Source of the DNA: Collimonas sp. PA-H2 | Lineage (GTDB): Bacteria; Pseudomonadota; Gammaproteobacteria; Burkholderiales; Burkholderiaceae_D | Direction: 5' to 3' | DNA: 64,000 bases | Assembly: GCF_002564105.1 (NCBI RefSeq) | Contig: NZ_PDBX01000001.1 | Coordinates: 4,030,001 to 4,094,000 of the forward strand | Shown: positions 45,585 to 54,075 of the stretch, one piece after another | Layout of the letters: every line of letters starts with the position of its first letter | Position numbering within the stretch: the stretch's first letter is position 1 | Notes under the pieces: model-generated | Told to the model about the DNA's origin: nothing | Database searches by the model: none | What the model saw: the letters and a program-made list of their open reading frames with translations, nothing else | Translations under genes and position numbers: made by a program

Positions 45585-47216
45585 TTAGACGAACTCGCCG
45601 ATCTCCTCAACCACCGCATTCCGCACCGAACCGCTCACCACGAACGACTGCGCCACCGCGATATCGTTATGGAACCAGCGGTCGCCGTCCAGGCAGGCCG
45701 GGATCTGGCGGCGGATTTCCTGGTAGGCCGCCTGCGTGCCCGTTCCCAGCACGAAGCCCGGCAGCAGGTCTTCCGTCATGGTCAGCGCCTGCGCCGCCAG
45801 CAGCATTTCGACGCCGACGATGTACTGCGTGTTGGCCACCACGGTGGCAGCCTTGCGCGCGCACCAGGTCGAATTGGAGACGTGGTCTTCGCTGTTGCCC
45901 TTGGCCGGGATGCTGTCGACGCTGCCCGGCATGCACAGGGTGCGGTTTTCCATCACCAGCGAACTCATCGAGCATTGCACCACCGGATAGCCGGTATTGA
46001 CGCCGCGCACGCCGCTCATCAGGTTGCGTGGCAAGCCCCACGACAGGGTCGGGTCGATCAGGCGGGCGATGCGGCGTTCGCAGATGCTGCCCAGATCGGC
46101 GATCGCGATCGCCAGCAAGTCCATCGCCTGCGCCAGGTACTGGCCGTGGAAATTGCCGCCCGAGATGATCTCGAAGCCGCCGCCTTCTTTGTCGAAAATC
46201 AGCGGATTGTCGGTGGCGGAATTGATTTCCTTGTCGACGATGTTATCGATATAGTCCAGCGCATCGAATACCGGGCCGTAGACTTGCGGCGAGCAGCGCA
46301 GCGAGTAGACGTCCTGGATGCGTGAGCTGTAAGGGATGTCGGTACGGCGCGATTCTTCCGGAAACTGCACCGAGCGCGCTTCATGCGTGGTGCGGGTGGA
46401 ACCCGACAGCAGCTTGCGGATGATGGCGGCGGTCTTGATCTGGCCGGCGTGCGGACGGGCTTGCTGGATGCGATGGTCGAAAGCCGCCATTTCGGCGCGC
46501 ATGGCTTCCAGGGTCAGTCCCAGCGACAGGCAGGCGTCGCTCAGCAGGTTGCGCGCATCGTGCGCCACCAGCACGGCCACGGCCAATGAAGCGGTGCAGC
46601 CGTTGATCAGGGCCGATGCGTCCTTGGCTTTCAGGTCGAACTTGACCTCGCCGACACCGGCCTTGATGATCGCCTCTGGCGCGCTCATGCGCTGGCCCTG
46701 GTACATCACTTCGGCTTCATCGAAGCCGGCGATCGCCGCCGCCAGATAAGACAAAGGCGCGAGGTCGCCGGAGGCGCCGACCGAGCCTTTTTGCGGCATG
46801 ATCGGATGGATGCCGGCATTCAGGAAGGCCAGCAGGCGGTCCACCACTTCAACCCGCGGCGCCGAATAATTACTGGCGAAGGCGTTGGCGCGCAACAGCA
46901 TGGTGGCGCGGCTGACTTCTTCTGAGAATGGCTCGCCCAGGCCGGCGCAATGGGCCTTGATCAGCTGGGTCTGGAACAGTTCGATATGTTCCACCTTGAT
47001 GCGGGTGTCTTTCAGCAGGCCGACGCCGGTGTTGAAGCTGTACATCATCGGCGCTTCGTCGTGCATCCAGGTCGATTCGATGTAGTCGCGGCTTTCCTTC
47101 AGCGCAGCGCGTGAAGAGTCGGCCAAGGTGACCGCCAGGTGCGGCGCGCGTGCGACGTCGACCACTTGCTGGGCGCTCAGGTTGAAGCCGTCGATGGTGA
47201 TGGTGGTAGTAGTCAT
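45585..47216 (-). CDS. MIO-type aromatic amino acid ammonia-lyase (histidine ammonia-lyase family)
   Basis: A 543-residue lyase that removes ammonia from an aromatic-type amino acid. The internal Ala148-Ser149-Gly150 (KGSVGASGDLAPLSYL) forms the MIO cofactor. His89 (LIKAHCAGLG) and Glu in AKGNSEDHVS correspond to histidine-binding residues of HutH; YSFNTGVGLL holds the catalytic tyrosine. Residues NSEDHV differ from HutH, which has Q before E. The start is the ATG at 47216 with GGAT upstream; TTG at 47228 is also in frame. The gene is not next to hutU, hutI or hutG. It follows an M20 amidohydrolase gene by 18 bp, hence a different role, perhaps on a histidine analogue. Confidence 0.83.
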   Translation of the reverse strand: MTTTTITIDGFNLSAQQVVDVARAPHLAVTLADSSRAALKESRDYIESTWMHDEAPMMYSFNTGVGLLKDTRIKVEHIELFQTQLIKAHCAGLGEPFSEEVSRATMLLRANAFASNYSAPRVEVVDRLLAFLNAGIHPIMPQKGSVGASGDLAPLSYLAAAIAGFDEAEVMYQGQRMSAPEAIIKAGVGEVKFDLKAKDASALINGCTASLAVAVLVAHDARNLLSDACLSLGLTLEAMRAEMAAFDHRIQQARPHAGQIKTAAIIRKLLSGSTRTTHEARSVQFPEESRRTDIPYSSRIQDVYSLRCSPQVYGPVFDALDYIDNIVDKEINSATDNPLIFDKEGGGFEIISGGNFHGQYLAQAMDLLAIAIADLGSICERRIARLIDPTLSWGLPRNLMSGVRGVNTGYPVVQCSMSSLVMENRTLCMPGSVDSIPAKGNSEDHVSNSTWCARKAATVVANTQYIVGVEMLLAAQALTMTEDLLPGFVLGTGTQAAYQEIRRQIPACLDGDRWFHNDIAVAQSFVVSGSVRNAVVEEIGEFV

Positions 47217-47234
47217 GTTGAGATCCAAAAGTGG

Positions 47235-48473
47235 TCAGTTTTTAAAATTTTCGACAAAGCGGCTGAATACCCGGGCACCGAGGGCGGCGTCGGCGGCGCT
47301 CATGATTTCATCCGGATGGTGGCTGATGCCGCCGTTGCCGCAGCGGACAAACAGCATGGCGACGTCGGTGATGGCAGCCATCGCCATGGCATCGTGGCCC
47401 GCCCCCGAAGGCAGGTGGCGCAGCGTTAACCCGCACTCTTCAATGGCGCTGGCCAGCTGCTGTTGCAGCCGGGGGGCGCACGGTACGCTGGCTGCCTCGT
47501 GGGTCTTGCGGATCTGGATCGCGACATGGCGGCGCGCGGCGATCTGTTCGATCTGCGCCAGCACATCGTTTACCGCCGCCTGGCGTATCGGGTCTTGTTC
47601 GGCGCGGATATCGATAGAGAAGACAGCTTTTCCAGGCACCACGTTGGCGGCGCCGTTCGGTACATTGAACTGGCCGACGGTGCCGACCAGTCCGCGCGTG
47701 CCGTGGCAGCGCTGTTCTATATACAAGCCGATTTCCGCGGCCGCCATGGCGGCATCGCGGCGCATTTCCATCGGCACCGTGCCGGCATGGCCGGCCAGGC
47801 CTTCCACTTCCACCATGAAGCGCGAAGCACCGGATATGGCGCTCACCACGCCCAGCGGCAAGTCATTGTTGAGCAGCACAGGGCCTTGTTCGATATGCAC
47901 TTCGACAAACGCCAGCAGCGCAGCCGGCGCGTAGGCTGCCTTGCCCAGCCCGCTGGCGTGGAAGCCGGAAGCGGCCATGACGTCGCGCATGCTCTGGCCG
48001 CTGTCGTCCAGGTTGTCCAGTACGCTGAGGTCGAAGGTGCCGGCGGCGGCGCGGCTGCCGAGCAGGGTGGCTTTGAAGCGCACTCCTTCTTCCTCGGCAA
48101 AGCCGATCACTTCCAGCGCAAACGGGAAGCGCTTGCCGGCCGCATGCCATTGCCCGATGCAGGCGATCGGCAACAGGATGCCGAGGTTGCCGTCGTATTT
48201 GCCGCCGTTGCGCACCGAATCGAAATGCGAGCCGGTGACCAGGGCCGGAGCGTCGGCGCTCAAGCCTTCGTAGCGGCCGATGACATTGCCGGCCATGTCG
48301 CGCCGCACGCTCATGCCGGCGGCGCACATCCATTCCGCCAGCTGCGCCGCAGCCGCGTGGTGCGCTGCAGTCAGATAAGTGCGGGTGAGCATGCCGGGCG
48401 CTTCACTGTGCTGCGCCAGCTCGTCGGCCCAGGCCATGATCTGCTCGCCGCAGCCGTTCCAGGGTTCTTGCAT
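47235..48473 (-). CDS. M20-family amidohydrolase (allantoate amidohydrolase/N-carbamoyl-amino-acid hydrolase-like)
   Basis: A 412-residue zinc enzyme. VTGSHFDSVRNGGKYDGNLG and IGFAEEEGVRF carry the metal ligands, FVEVHIEQGPVLLNN and VEVEGLAGHAGTVPMEMRRDAAMAAAEIGLYIE the dimerisation/substrate region, and LPSGAGHDAMAM and FVRCGNGGISHHPDE the C-terminal zinc motif. It hydrolyses N-carbamoyl groups or allantoate, giving ammonia, CO2 and an amino acid. It lies upstream of the ammonia-lyase on the same strand and diverges from a symporter. The exact substrate is open. Confidence 0.85.
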   Translation of the reverse strand: MQEPWNGCGEQIMAWADELAQHSEAPGMLTRTYLTAAHHAAAAQLAEWMCAAGMSVRRDMAGNVIGRYEGLSADAPALVTGSHFDSVRNGGKYDGNLGILLPIACIGQWHAAGKRFPFALEVIGFAEEEGVRFKATLLGSRAAAGTFDLSVLDNLDDSGQSMRDVMAASGFHASGLGKAAYAPAALLAFVEVHIEQGPVLLNNDLPLGVVSAISGASRFMVEVEGLAGHAGTVPMEMRRDAAMAAAEIGLYIEQRCHGTRGLVGTVGQFNVPNGAANVVPGKAVFSIDIRAEQDPIRQAAVNDVLAQIEQIAARRHVAIQIRKTHEAASVPCAPRLQQQLASAIEECGLTLRHLPSGAGHDAMAMAAITDVAMLFVRCGNGGISHHPDEIMSAADAALGARVFSRFVENFKN

Positions 48474-48567
48474 GGTTATCTCCTTGCCAAGTAGTTGTTT
48501 TTTACTGCCGATCAGGTGCTGTTATTGGTTTTTTTGCGATCATACGCTCAAACTAAGTTGAATTCAA

Positions 48568-48583
48568 TTATTGCATACAATAA
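48568..48583. promoter_or_regulatory. Candidate GntR operator between the amidohydrolase and the symporter
   Basis: TTATTG-CATA-CAATAA is a 16-bp sequence with perfect 6-bp arms in the 207-bp divergent spacer. FCD-type GntR regulators often bind similar AT-rich palindromes; the FCD regulator gene lies after the symporter. Binding is untested. Confidence 0.45.
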
Positions 48584-48680
48584 GTGAATGCATTATATTG
48601 AATCCGGGATGCAGCCTATTTCATCAAGGCCTGACAAACCAAAATTGGTATAAACCAAACAAAACAATCAGGAGACAGAC

Positions 48681-50003
48681 GTGCGGCGCTTTTATAAATC
48701 ACTGTTTGGCCAGGTGCTGATAGCACTTGTGATCGGTATTGCGGTTGGGGTGCTGTTCCCCAAATTCGGAGAAAGCTTGAAACCGTTGGGGGACGGCTTT
48801 ATCAAACTGGTCAAGATGATCATCCCGATGATCGTGTTCTGTGTCGTGGTGCATGGCATCTACGGCGCGGGCGAGCTGAAGAAGGTAGGGCGGGTCGGCC
48901 TCAAGGCCCTGATCTATTTTGAAGTGGTCACTACCGTGGCCCTGGTGCTGGGGCTGCTGCTGGCGTTTGTCTTTCATCCCGGGGTCGGCATGAACATCAA
49001 TCCCGATACGCTAGACGCGAATGCCTTGTCAGGCTATGTCGAGACCGCCAAGCAGGTCAAGGGCATGGGTTTCGCCGACTTTGTCATGAAGATCATCCCG
49101 AATACCGTAGTGAGCGCGTTTACTTCCGGCGATGTGCTGCAAGTGCTGCTGTTTTCCATCATTTTCGGTTCCGCCCTGTCGCTCATCGGCGAGAAAGCCG
49201 CGCCGATTGTCACCATCGTGCACAGCATGTCGGAAGCCTTCTTCAAGTGCATGTCTTTCATCATCCGGCTGGCGCCGCTGGGCGTGTTCGGCGCGATTGC
49301 CTTCACCGTCGGCAAGTACGGCGTCGGTTCGCTGCAGCAACTGGGCTTCCTGGTGCTGCTGTACTTCTTTGCGGTGGTGGTTTTCGTGTTTGCCATACTC
49401 GGCACGATCTTGCGCCTGGCCGGTTTCAGCATCTTCAAGCTGATCAAGTACCTGCGCGCGGAACTGCTGGTGGTGCTGGCGACGGCCTCTTCCGACAGCG
49501 TGCTGCCGCAGATCATGCGCAAGCTGGAATACATGGGCATCAAGGGTTCCACCGTCGGCCTGGTGATCCCGACCGGCTACTCGTTCAACCTGGACGCCTT
49601 CTCCATCTACCTGACCCTGGCAGCCGTATTCATTGCGCAAGCCACCAATACGCCGCTCTCGATCACCGATCTGCTGGCGATCCTGGCCGTCGCCCTGATT
49701 ACCTCCAAGGGTGCGCACGGCGTGCCCGGTTCGGCCATCGTGATCCTGGCGGCGACCTTGTCGGCGATTCCGGCGATTCCGGTGGTCGGGCTGGTGCTGG
49801 TGCTGTCGATCGACTGGTTCATGGGGATTGCCCGTGCGCTCGGCAACCTGCTCGGCAACTGCGTCGCCACCGTGGTGGTGGCGGTATGGGAAAAGGATAT
49901 CGACCGCGCCCGTGCGCATGCGGTGCTGAATGGCGCCCGGCCGCCGCTGGAGGATGAGCTGCCGCCTACGCTGCACGTGGCAGGCGATAGCCGGCCGGCG
50001 TAA
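48681..50003 (+). CDS. Dicarboxylate/amino acid:cation symporter (DctA/GltP family)
   Basis: A 440-residue inner-membrane transporter with eight helices and the two hairpins of the DAACS family. It shows LVKMIIPMIVFCVVVHGI, ATASSDSVLPQIMRKLEYMGI (hairpin HP1 serine motif), VIPTGYSFNLDAFSIYLTLAAVFIAQA and SKGAHGVPGSAIVILAATLSAIPAIP (hairpin HP2). Its placement beside the lyase/amidohydrolase operon and the GntR gene suggests it imports the compound degraded by them. C-terminal extension of about 20 residues is polar. Confidence 0.9.
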   Translation: MRRFYKSLFGQVLIALVIGIAVGVLFPKFGESLKPLGDGFIKLVKMIIPMIVFCVVVHGIYGAGELKKVGRVGLKALIYFEVVTTVALVLGLLLAFVFHPGVGMNINPDTLDANALSGYVETAKQVKGMGFADFVMKIIPNTVVSAFTSGDVLQVLLFSIIFGSALSLIGEKAAPIVTIVHSMSEAFFKCMSFIIRLAPLGVFGAIAFTVGKYGVGSLQQLGFLVLLYFFAVVVFVFAILGTILRLAGFSIFKLIKYLRAELLVVLATASSDSVLPQIMRKLEYMGIKGSTVGLVIPTGYSFNLDAFSIYLTLAAVFIAQATNTPLSITDLLAILAVALITSKGAHGVPGSAIVILAATLSAIPAIPVVGLVLVLSIDWFMGIARALGNLLGNCVATVVVAVWEKDIDRARAHAVLNGARPPLEDELPPTLHVAGDSRPA

Positions 50004-50124
50004 GCAAAAGCAGGACGGCCGGCGGCGCTTGCAGCCGGCCGCATCGGATTCTTATTTTTATAATATAAGGTGTCGCATAGTACAATTTTGGACTTTAGAA
50101 CCACGCTTCAAGGAAATCGAGAAC

Positions 50125-50820
50125 ATGAGCCTGTCTTCCAGCCCACCCGGCGCCGACAGTTCTGACGATATCGCCGCCGACATCACGACGGCGATTGCCG
50201 AGCAGCGCCTGCCGCCCGGCACCAAGCTGCGGGAAGAAGCGCTGGCGCGCCTGTACTCCGTCAGCCGCACCAAGATCCGGGCGGCGCTGGTGATGCTGGC
50301 CAAGGACAAGCTGATCGACCTGGTGCCCGACAAGGGCGCCTTCGTCAGCCGCCCGACCGAAGAAGAAGCACGCCAGATATTTTTCGTGCGGCGTGTGCTG
50401 GAAGCCGCGCTGGTGCGCGAATTCGTCGCCAAGGCTAGCGCTGCCGATTATGCAACGCTGGAGCAGCACCTGCAGCAGGAGCGCGAGGCGCTGTCCAAGG
50501 AAAACCCGCAAATCCGCTCGCGCCTGCTGAGCGATTTCCACATCCTGCTGGCGCGCGTCGTCGACAACCAGGTGCTGACCGACGTCCTCACCAAGCTGGC
50601 CGGCCGCAGCTCACTGATCACCATGCTGTACCAGTCCACCCGCGATGCCGCCTGTTCCTCCGACGAGCATGTGGAATTCCTGCAGGCCGCCAAGGCCGGC
50701 GACACTGAAAAAGCCGTGGAACTGATGCTGCACCACTTGCATCATGTCGAGAAGGCGCTGCAGTTCGAGATACCGCCGCCCGGCGCCAAGAAGGATTTCG
50801 TCAAGGCGTTGCTGGCTTAG
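50125..50820 (+). CDS. GntR-family regulator with FCD domain
   Basis: A 231-residue protein. Winged helix TTAIAEQRLPPGTKLREEALARLYSVSRTKIRAALVMLAKDKLIDLVPDKGAFVS is followed by a helical FCD domain (EARQIFFVRRVLEAALVREFVAK, LLSDFHILLARVVDN, HVEFLQAAKAGDTEKAVELMLHHLHHVEKAL with metal-binding histidines). FCD regulators respond to carboxylic acids or amino acid derivatives. It follows the symporter by 121 bp and likely controls the lyase, amidohydrolase and symporter genes. Confidence 0.9.
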   Translation: MSLSSSPPGADSSDDIAADITTAIAEQRLPPGTKLREEALARLYSVSRTKIRAALVMLAKDKLIDLVPDKGAFVSRPTEEEARQIFFVRRVLEAALVREFVAKASAADYATLEQHLQQEREALSKENPQIRSRLLSDFHILLARVVDNQVLTDVLTKLAGRSSLITMLYQSTRDAACSSDEHVEFLQAAKAGDTEKAVELMLHHLHHVEKALQFEIPPPGAKKDFVKALLA

Positions 50821-50874
50821 GCACGTGAAGGAAGCCAAGCTCTTGTAGCCAAAAATTCAGATAAAAGGATGTAC

Positions 50875-53124
50875 ATGCGCCGTGGCTTTGCGATTTTGTT
50901 TTTTCTGGCAGCGGCGGGGCAGGCGCAGGCAGTTGAGCCTACTGCCATTCAGCGGTTAACGGCGATAGCACAGCTTTGGAGCGACGTTAAATGGTACAGT
51001 CCGGCGCTGGCCGGCGGCGACATCGATTGGGATCTGGCGCTGGTTGACGCTTTGCCTAAAGCTGAAGCGGCCAGCACGACGCCTGCCTTTCTGGACGCGG
51101 TGACGGCCTTGATGCGGCCGCTGCACGACCCGGCGTTCCAGGTTTTCACCATAGACGAGCCCAACTACGTCAGCAAGGATATTCCACAGGAAATCCTGGA
51201 ATGGCTGCCTGGAGACGTCGCACTGCTGCACCTGCATGCGCTCGGCAGCTTGCGCCCGATCAACGGCGTGGATCCGCTGCTTCAAGCGGCGCTAGGGCAG
51301 GTTGCGGCGCGCGCCAAAAAACTGATCGTCGACATGCGTCCGACCAGGGAAAGCGCCGACGATGGCTACGGCATGGAGCTTCCCGATGAGCTGATTGCCA
51401 ATCTTATCGATCAACCCTTGCTGCTGCCGGCAACCAGGTATCGCTATCACACCGGTTTCCTGCCTGAACGCGGGATTACCACCGGCGGATACTCTTCCGC
51501 CAGCCTGACGCTGGAAACCGTGCGGCTGCTGCCCGCGAAGGGCGCGCATGCCGTGCCGATGGTGTTCATCGTCAATCAGCTGAACCGGGTTCCTCTTGCC
51601 GCGCTAGCCTTGCAGCGCGCAGGCAAGGCTTGGATCCTGGCGGAAGGCCAGTTCTCGGCCGCATGGGCTGTCCCGGTCAGAGCTATTACGGTCGACGGCG
51701 GCAAAGCCGGCATCAACTATAGCGTCGCTGAACTGATATTCGCAGACGGCGCTAGCGGTGTCGGCGCCGATGCCAGCGTGGCGCCGGACCGCTCTGCGAG
51801 CGCCGGCAGTCCAGCGGCCAGGGCTGCGCTGAAGCTGCTTGGAAGCGGCGTCAAGCCGGGCAGGGCCACGGCATACTCCATGAGGGCTGCAATGCCGGTA
51901 CGGCAGATTGCGCAGAGTTATCCCGAGATGAGGTTTCCAGCCTTGCCCTGGCGCCAGCTGGCCGTGATCAAGCTGTGGTCGACCATGGATAAATTCTTCC
52001 CCTACCTGGCCTATACGGATAGGCCATGGAATGACGCCTTGCCTGAATTCCTTGCCCGCATGGAGACGGTGCGCGACGGCCGCGAGTATGCTCTTGCCTT
52101 GACGGAAATGGCGACCTGGCTGGATGACAGCCACGTTCGGGTCGACGGCCCCGAGCACGCCTCTCTGGTTGGCGAAGCGCCGGCCGGCGTGCGTTTGGCC
52201 AGCGTCGAAAATCGTGTCGCGATTACGGAAATAACCGACCAGGAGCTTAAGAAGAATGCGCAGGTGAAGGTGGGCGATGTTGTCGTGGCGGTCGACGGTG
52301 AAGACATTCAGCAACGTATCGGTCAGCTGAAAAAAATTACCGCCGGATCCAGCGCAGCGGGGCGCGTGCGTGATGCGCTTCCTTATGCGCTTGCCGGCGC
52401 CGATGGCAGTGCGGCAAAGACATTGATCGAAGATGCGGGCGGGAACCAGCATGAAGTGATGCTTCCGCGTTCGACTGCCTTGTGGAAATTCTGGAATGCC
52501 AGGCGTGATGGCGCGATCTTCAAGATCTTGCCCGGGAATATAGGCTACGCTGACCTCGATCGTTTGGAGCTGAAAGATGTCGACGCCATGTTCGACGCTC
52601 TCATGCAGACAGACGCCCTGATCCTCGATATGCGGGGCTATCCGCGCCGCACCTTGTGGCGAATCGCTTCCAGGCTTAACGTCAATGGCGCAAAATTCGC
52701 TGCAAATATTTCGCGCCGGGTTGCGACCGCTTTTCCCTCGGGAGAGAACAGCCTCAACTCCATCCAGCAGTCTCTGCCCAAGCCTAACGCCGGCAAGCCC
52801 CTGTACCAAGGGAAGGTGGTGATGCTGATCGATGAAAGTACGCAGAGCCAGGCAGAGCACGCCGGCCTTTTCTTTGAGGCCGCCACGCCCATCACCTTTA
52901 TCGGCAGCGCCAGCGCCGGCGCCAATGGCGATATCAGCAGACTGGTTCTGCCCGGCGCCATCACGGTTTCCTTCTCCGGCCAGGAAGTACGTCACGCCGA
53001 CGGCCGCCAGCTGCAGCGGGTCGGCCTGCAGCCCGATATCAAGGTTGCGCCCACCCTGGCTGGAATCAGGGCCGGCCGCGATGAGGTGCTGGAACGGGCG
53101 GTGGAATTCCTGCAAACGCATTGA
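50875..53124 (+). CDS. Secreted S41-family protease-like protein with internal duplication
   Basis: A 749-residue protein starting MRRGFAILFFLAAAGQAQA, a signal peptide. The second half has a PDZ-like region (LKKNAQVKVGDVVVAVDGEDIQQ) and S41 core with GNIGYADLDRL, ALILDMRGYP, KVVMLIDESTQSQAEHAG (nucleophile near Ser658) and GSASAGANGDISRLVLPG. Residues 31-95, 112-155 and 219-292 repeat the second-half segments 363-425, 552-587 and 639-711, but the first copy lacks the nucleophile (MVFIVNQLNRVPLAAL). The ATG at 50875 follows AAGGA; the one at 50869 overlaps it. Substrate unknown, possibly periplasmic processing. Confidence 0.8.
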   Translation: MRRGFAILFFLAAAGQAQAVEPTAIQRLTAIAQLWSDVKWYSPALAGGDIDWDLALVDALPKAEAASTTPAFLDAVTALMRPLHDPAFQVFTIDEPNYVSKDIPQEILEWLPGDVALLHLHALGSLRPINGVDPLLQAALGQVAARAKKLIVDMRPTRESADDGYGMELPDELIANLIDQPLLLPATRYRYHTGFLPERGITTGGYSSASLTLETVRLLPAKGAHAVPMVFIVNQLNRVPLAALALQRAGKAWILAEGQFSAAWAVPVRAITVDGGKAGINYSVAELIFADGASGVGADASVAPDRSASAGSPAARAALKLLGSGVKPGRATAYSMRAAMPVRQIAQSYPEMRFPALPWRQLAVIKLWSTMDKFFPYLAYTDRPWNDALPEFLARMETVRDGREYALALTEMATWLDDSHVRVDGPEHASLVGEAPAGVRLASVENRVAITEITDQELKKNAQVKVGDVVVAVDGEDIQQRIGQLKKITAGSSAAGRVRDALPYALAGADGSAAKTLIEDAGGNQHEVMLPRSTALWKFWNARRDGAIFKILPGNIGYADLDRLELKDVDAMFDALMQTDALILDMRGYPRRTLWRIASRLNVNGAKFAANISRRVATAFPSGENSLNSIQQSLPKPNAGKPLYQGKVVMLIDESTQSQAEHAGLFFEAATPITFIGSASAGANGDISRLVLPGAITVSFSGQEVRHADGRQLQRVGLQPDIKVAPTLAGIRAGRDEVLERAVEFLQTH

Positions 53125-53138
53125 CAGTCGCGCGCCCC

Positions 53139-53273
53139 GGTCTAGGCGACCCCGCCTATGCGACCCAGCCTATGCAGCCCAGCCTATGCAGCCCAGTCAT
53201 TCCCGCGAACGCGGGAATCCAGGTTGCCGGATATGGCAGTGAAAATGGATTCCCGCGTTCGCGGGAATGACGG
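53139..53273. repeat. dRS3-like element with tandem leader, copy 2
   Basis: Tandem leader units GGTCTAGGCGACCCC (53139-53153), GCCTATGCGACCCA (53154-53167) and GCCTATGCAGCCCA twice (53168-53195) directly abut the core (53196-53273). The core is a perfect 25-bp inverted repeat (starting GTCATTCCCGCGAACGCGGG, ending in its reverse complement) around a middle segment nearly identical to copy 1. It lies between the S41 gene and the converging response regulator. Confidence 0.88.
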
Positions 53274-53296
53274 TACGGCTCTGAGCCGGAGGCGCC

Positions 53297-54055
53297 CTAC
53301 ATCTGCTTGAACAGATGGATGAAACTGCGGCTCACTTCCAGCTTTTCCGTATGTCCCTTGACCAGTACCTGATGGCGGCCGCGCATGTCGCGCGTGATGC
53401 CGTCGATGGCGTTCACGTTCACCAGCGTGGCGCGGTGGATCTGCCAGAACAGGTCGGGATCGAGTTCTTCCGCCAGGTCGCGCACCGGCTTGCGGATCAG
53501 CGCTTCGTAGGTGGCGGTCTGGACGCTGGTGTATTTTTCATCGGAACGGAAAAACAGGATTTCCTGCACCGGAATCAGGCGCAGCTGCTGGCCGATGCTG
53601 GCCTGTATCCATTGCAGGTAAACCGGCTTGGTGGCGATCCCCATCTGCTTGGCCAGCTGGGTCAGCATCGAGCTCATGTCGGTCGGTGCAGCACTCGTGC
53701 TCAGGCGCGCCTTGAGGCGCGTCACGGTCAGCCCCAGGCGTTCCGCTTCGGCCGGTTTCAGGATGTAGTCGACGGCGCCGTGTTCGAAGGCTTCGATGGC
53801 GTATTCGTCGTACGCCGTGATGAAAACGATGTGGCTCTTGCCGCCGATTTCCTGCGCTGCCTGCAAGCCGGTCTTGCCGGGCATGCGGATGTCGAGGAAG
53901 GTGAAGTCAGGTTCCAGCTGGTCGACCAGTTCGATGGCTTCATCGCCATTCTTGGCTTCGCCGACGATCTCCAGTTCCGGCCATGCCTGGCTCAGGCGCA
54001 GGCGGATCTGGTCGCGCATCAGGCGCTCGTCATCGGCAATGATTGCAGTAGGCAT
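53297..54055 (-). CDS. LytTR-type response regulator
   Basis: A 252-residue regulator with a receiver domain (Asp8, Asp9, phospho-acceptor Asp55 in FTFLDIRMPG, Lys100 in YILKPAE) and a C-terminal LytTR DNA-binding domain beginning about residue 145 (QLRLIPVQEILFFRSDEKYTSVQT and LFWQIHRATLVNVNAIDGITRDMRGRHQVLVKG). It resembles AlgR/BtsR. It is the last of five leftward genes and pairs with the histidine kinase two genes upstream. Operator-like direct repeats occur in front of the first gene (57032-57061). Confidence 0.92.
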   Translation of the reverse strand: MPTAIIADDERLMRDQIRLRLSQAWPELEIVGEAKNGDEAIELVDQLEPDFTFLDIRMPGKTGLQAAQEIGGKSHIVFITAYDEYAIEAFEHGAVDYILKPAEAERLGLTVTRLKARLSTSAAPTDMSSMLTQLAKQMGIATKPVYLQWIQASIGQQLRLIPVQEILFFRSDEKYTSVQTATYEALIRKPVRDLAEELDPDLFWQIHRATLVNVNAIDGITRDMRGRHQVLVKGHTEKLEVSRSFIHLFKQM

Positions 54056-54075
54056 AGGCGGATTCTAACAAATAT

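Noticed and set aside
51604..53121. 505-residue leftward open frame opposite the S41 gene
   Set aside because: No signal peptide or motif match, fully antisense to a well-supported protein.
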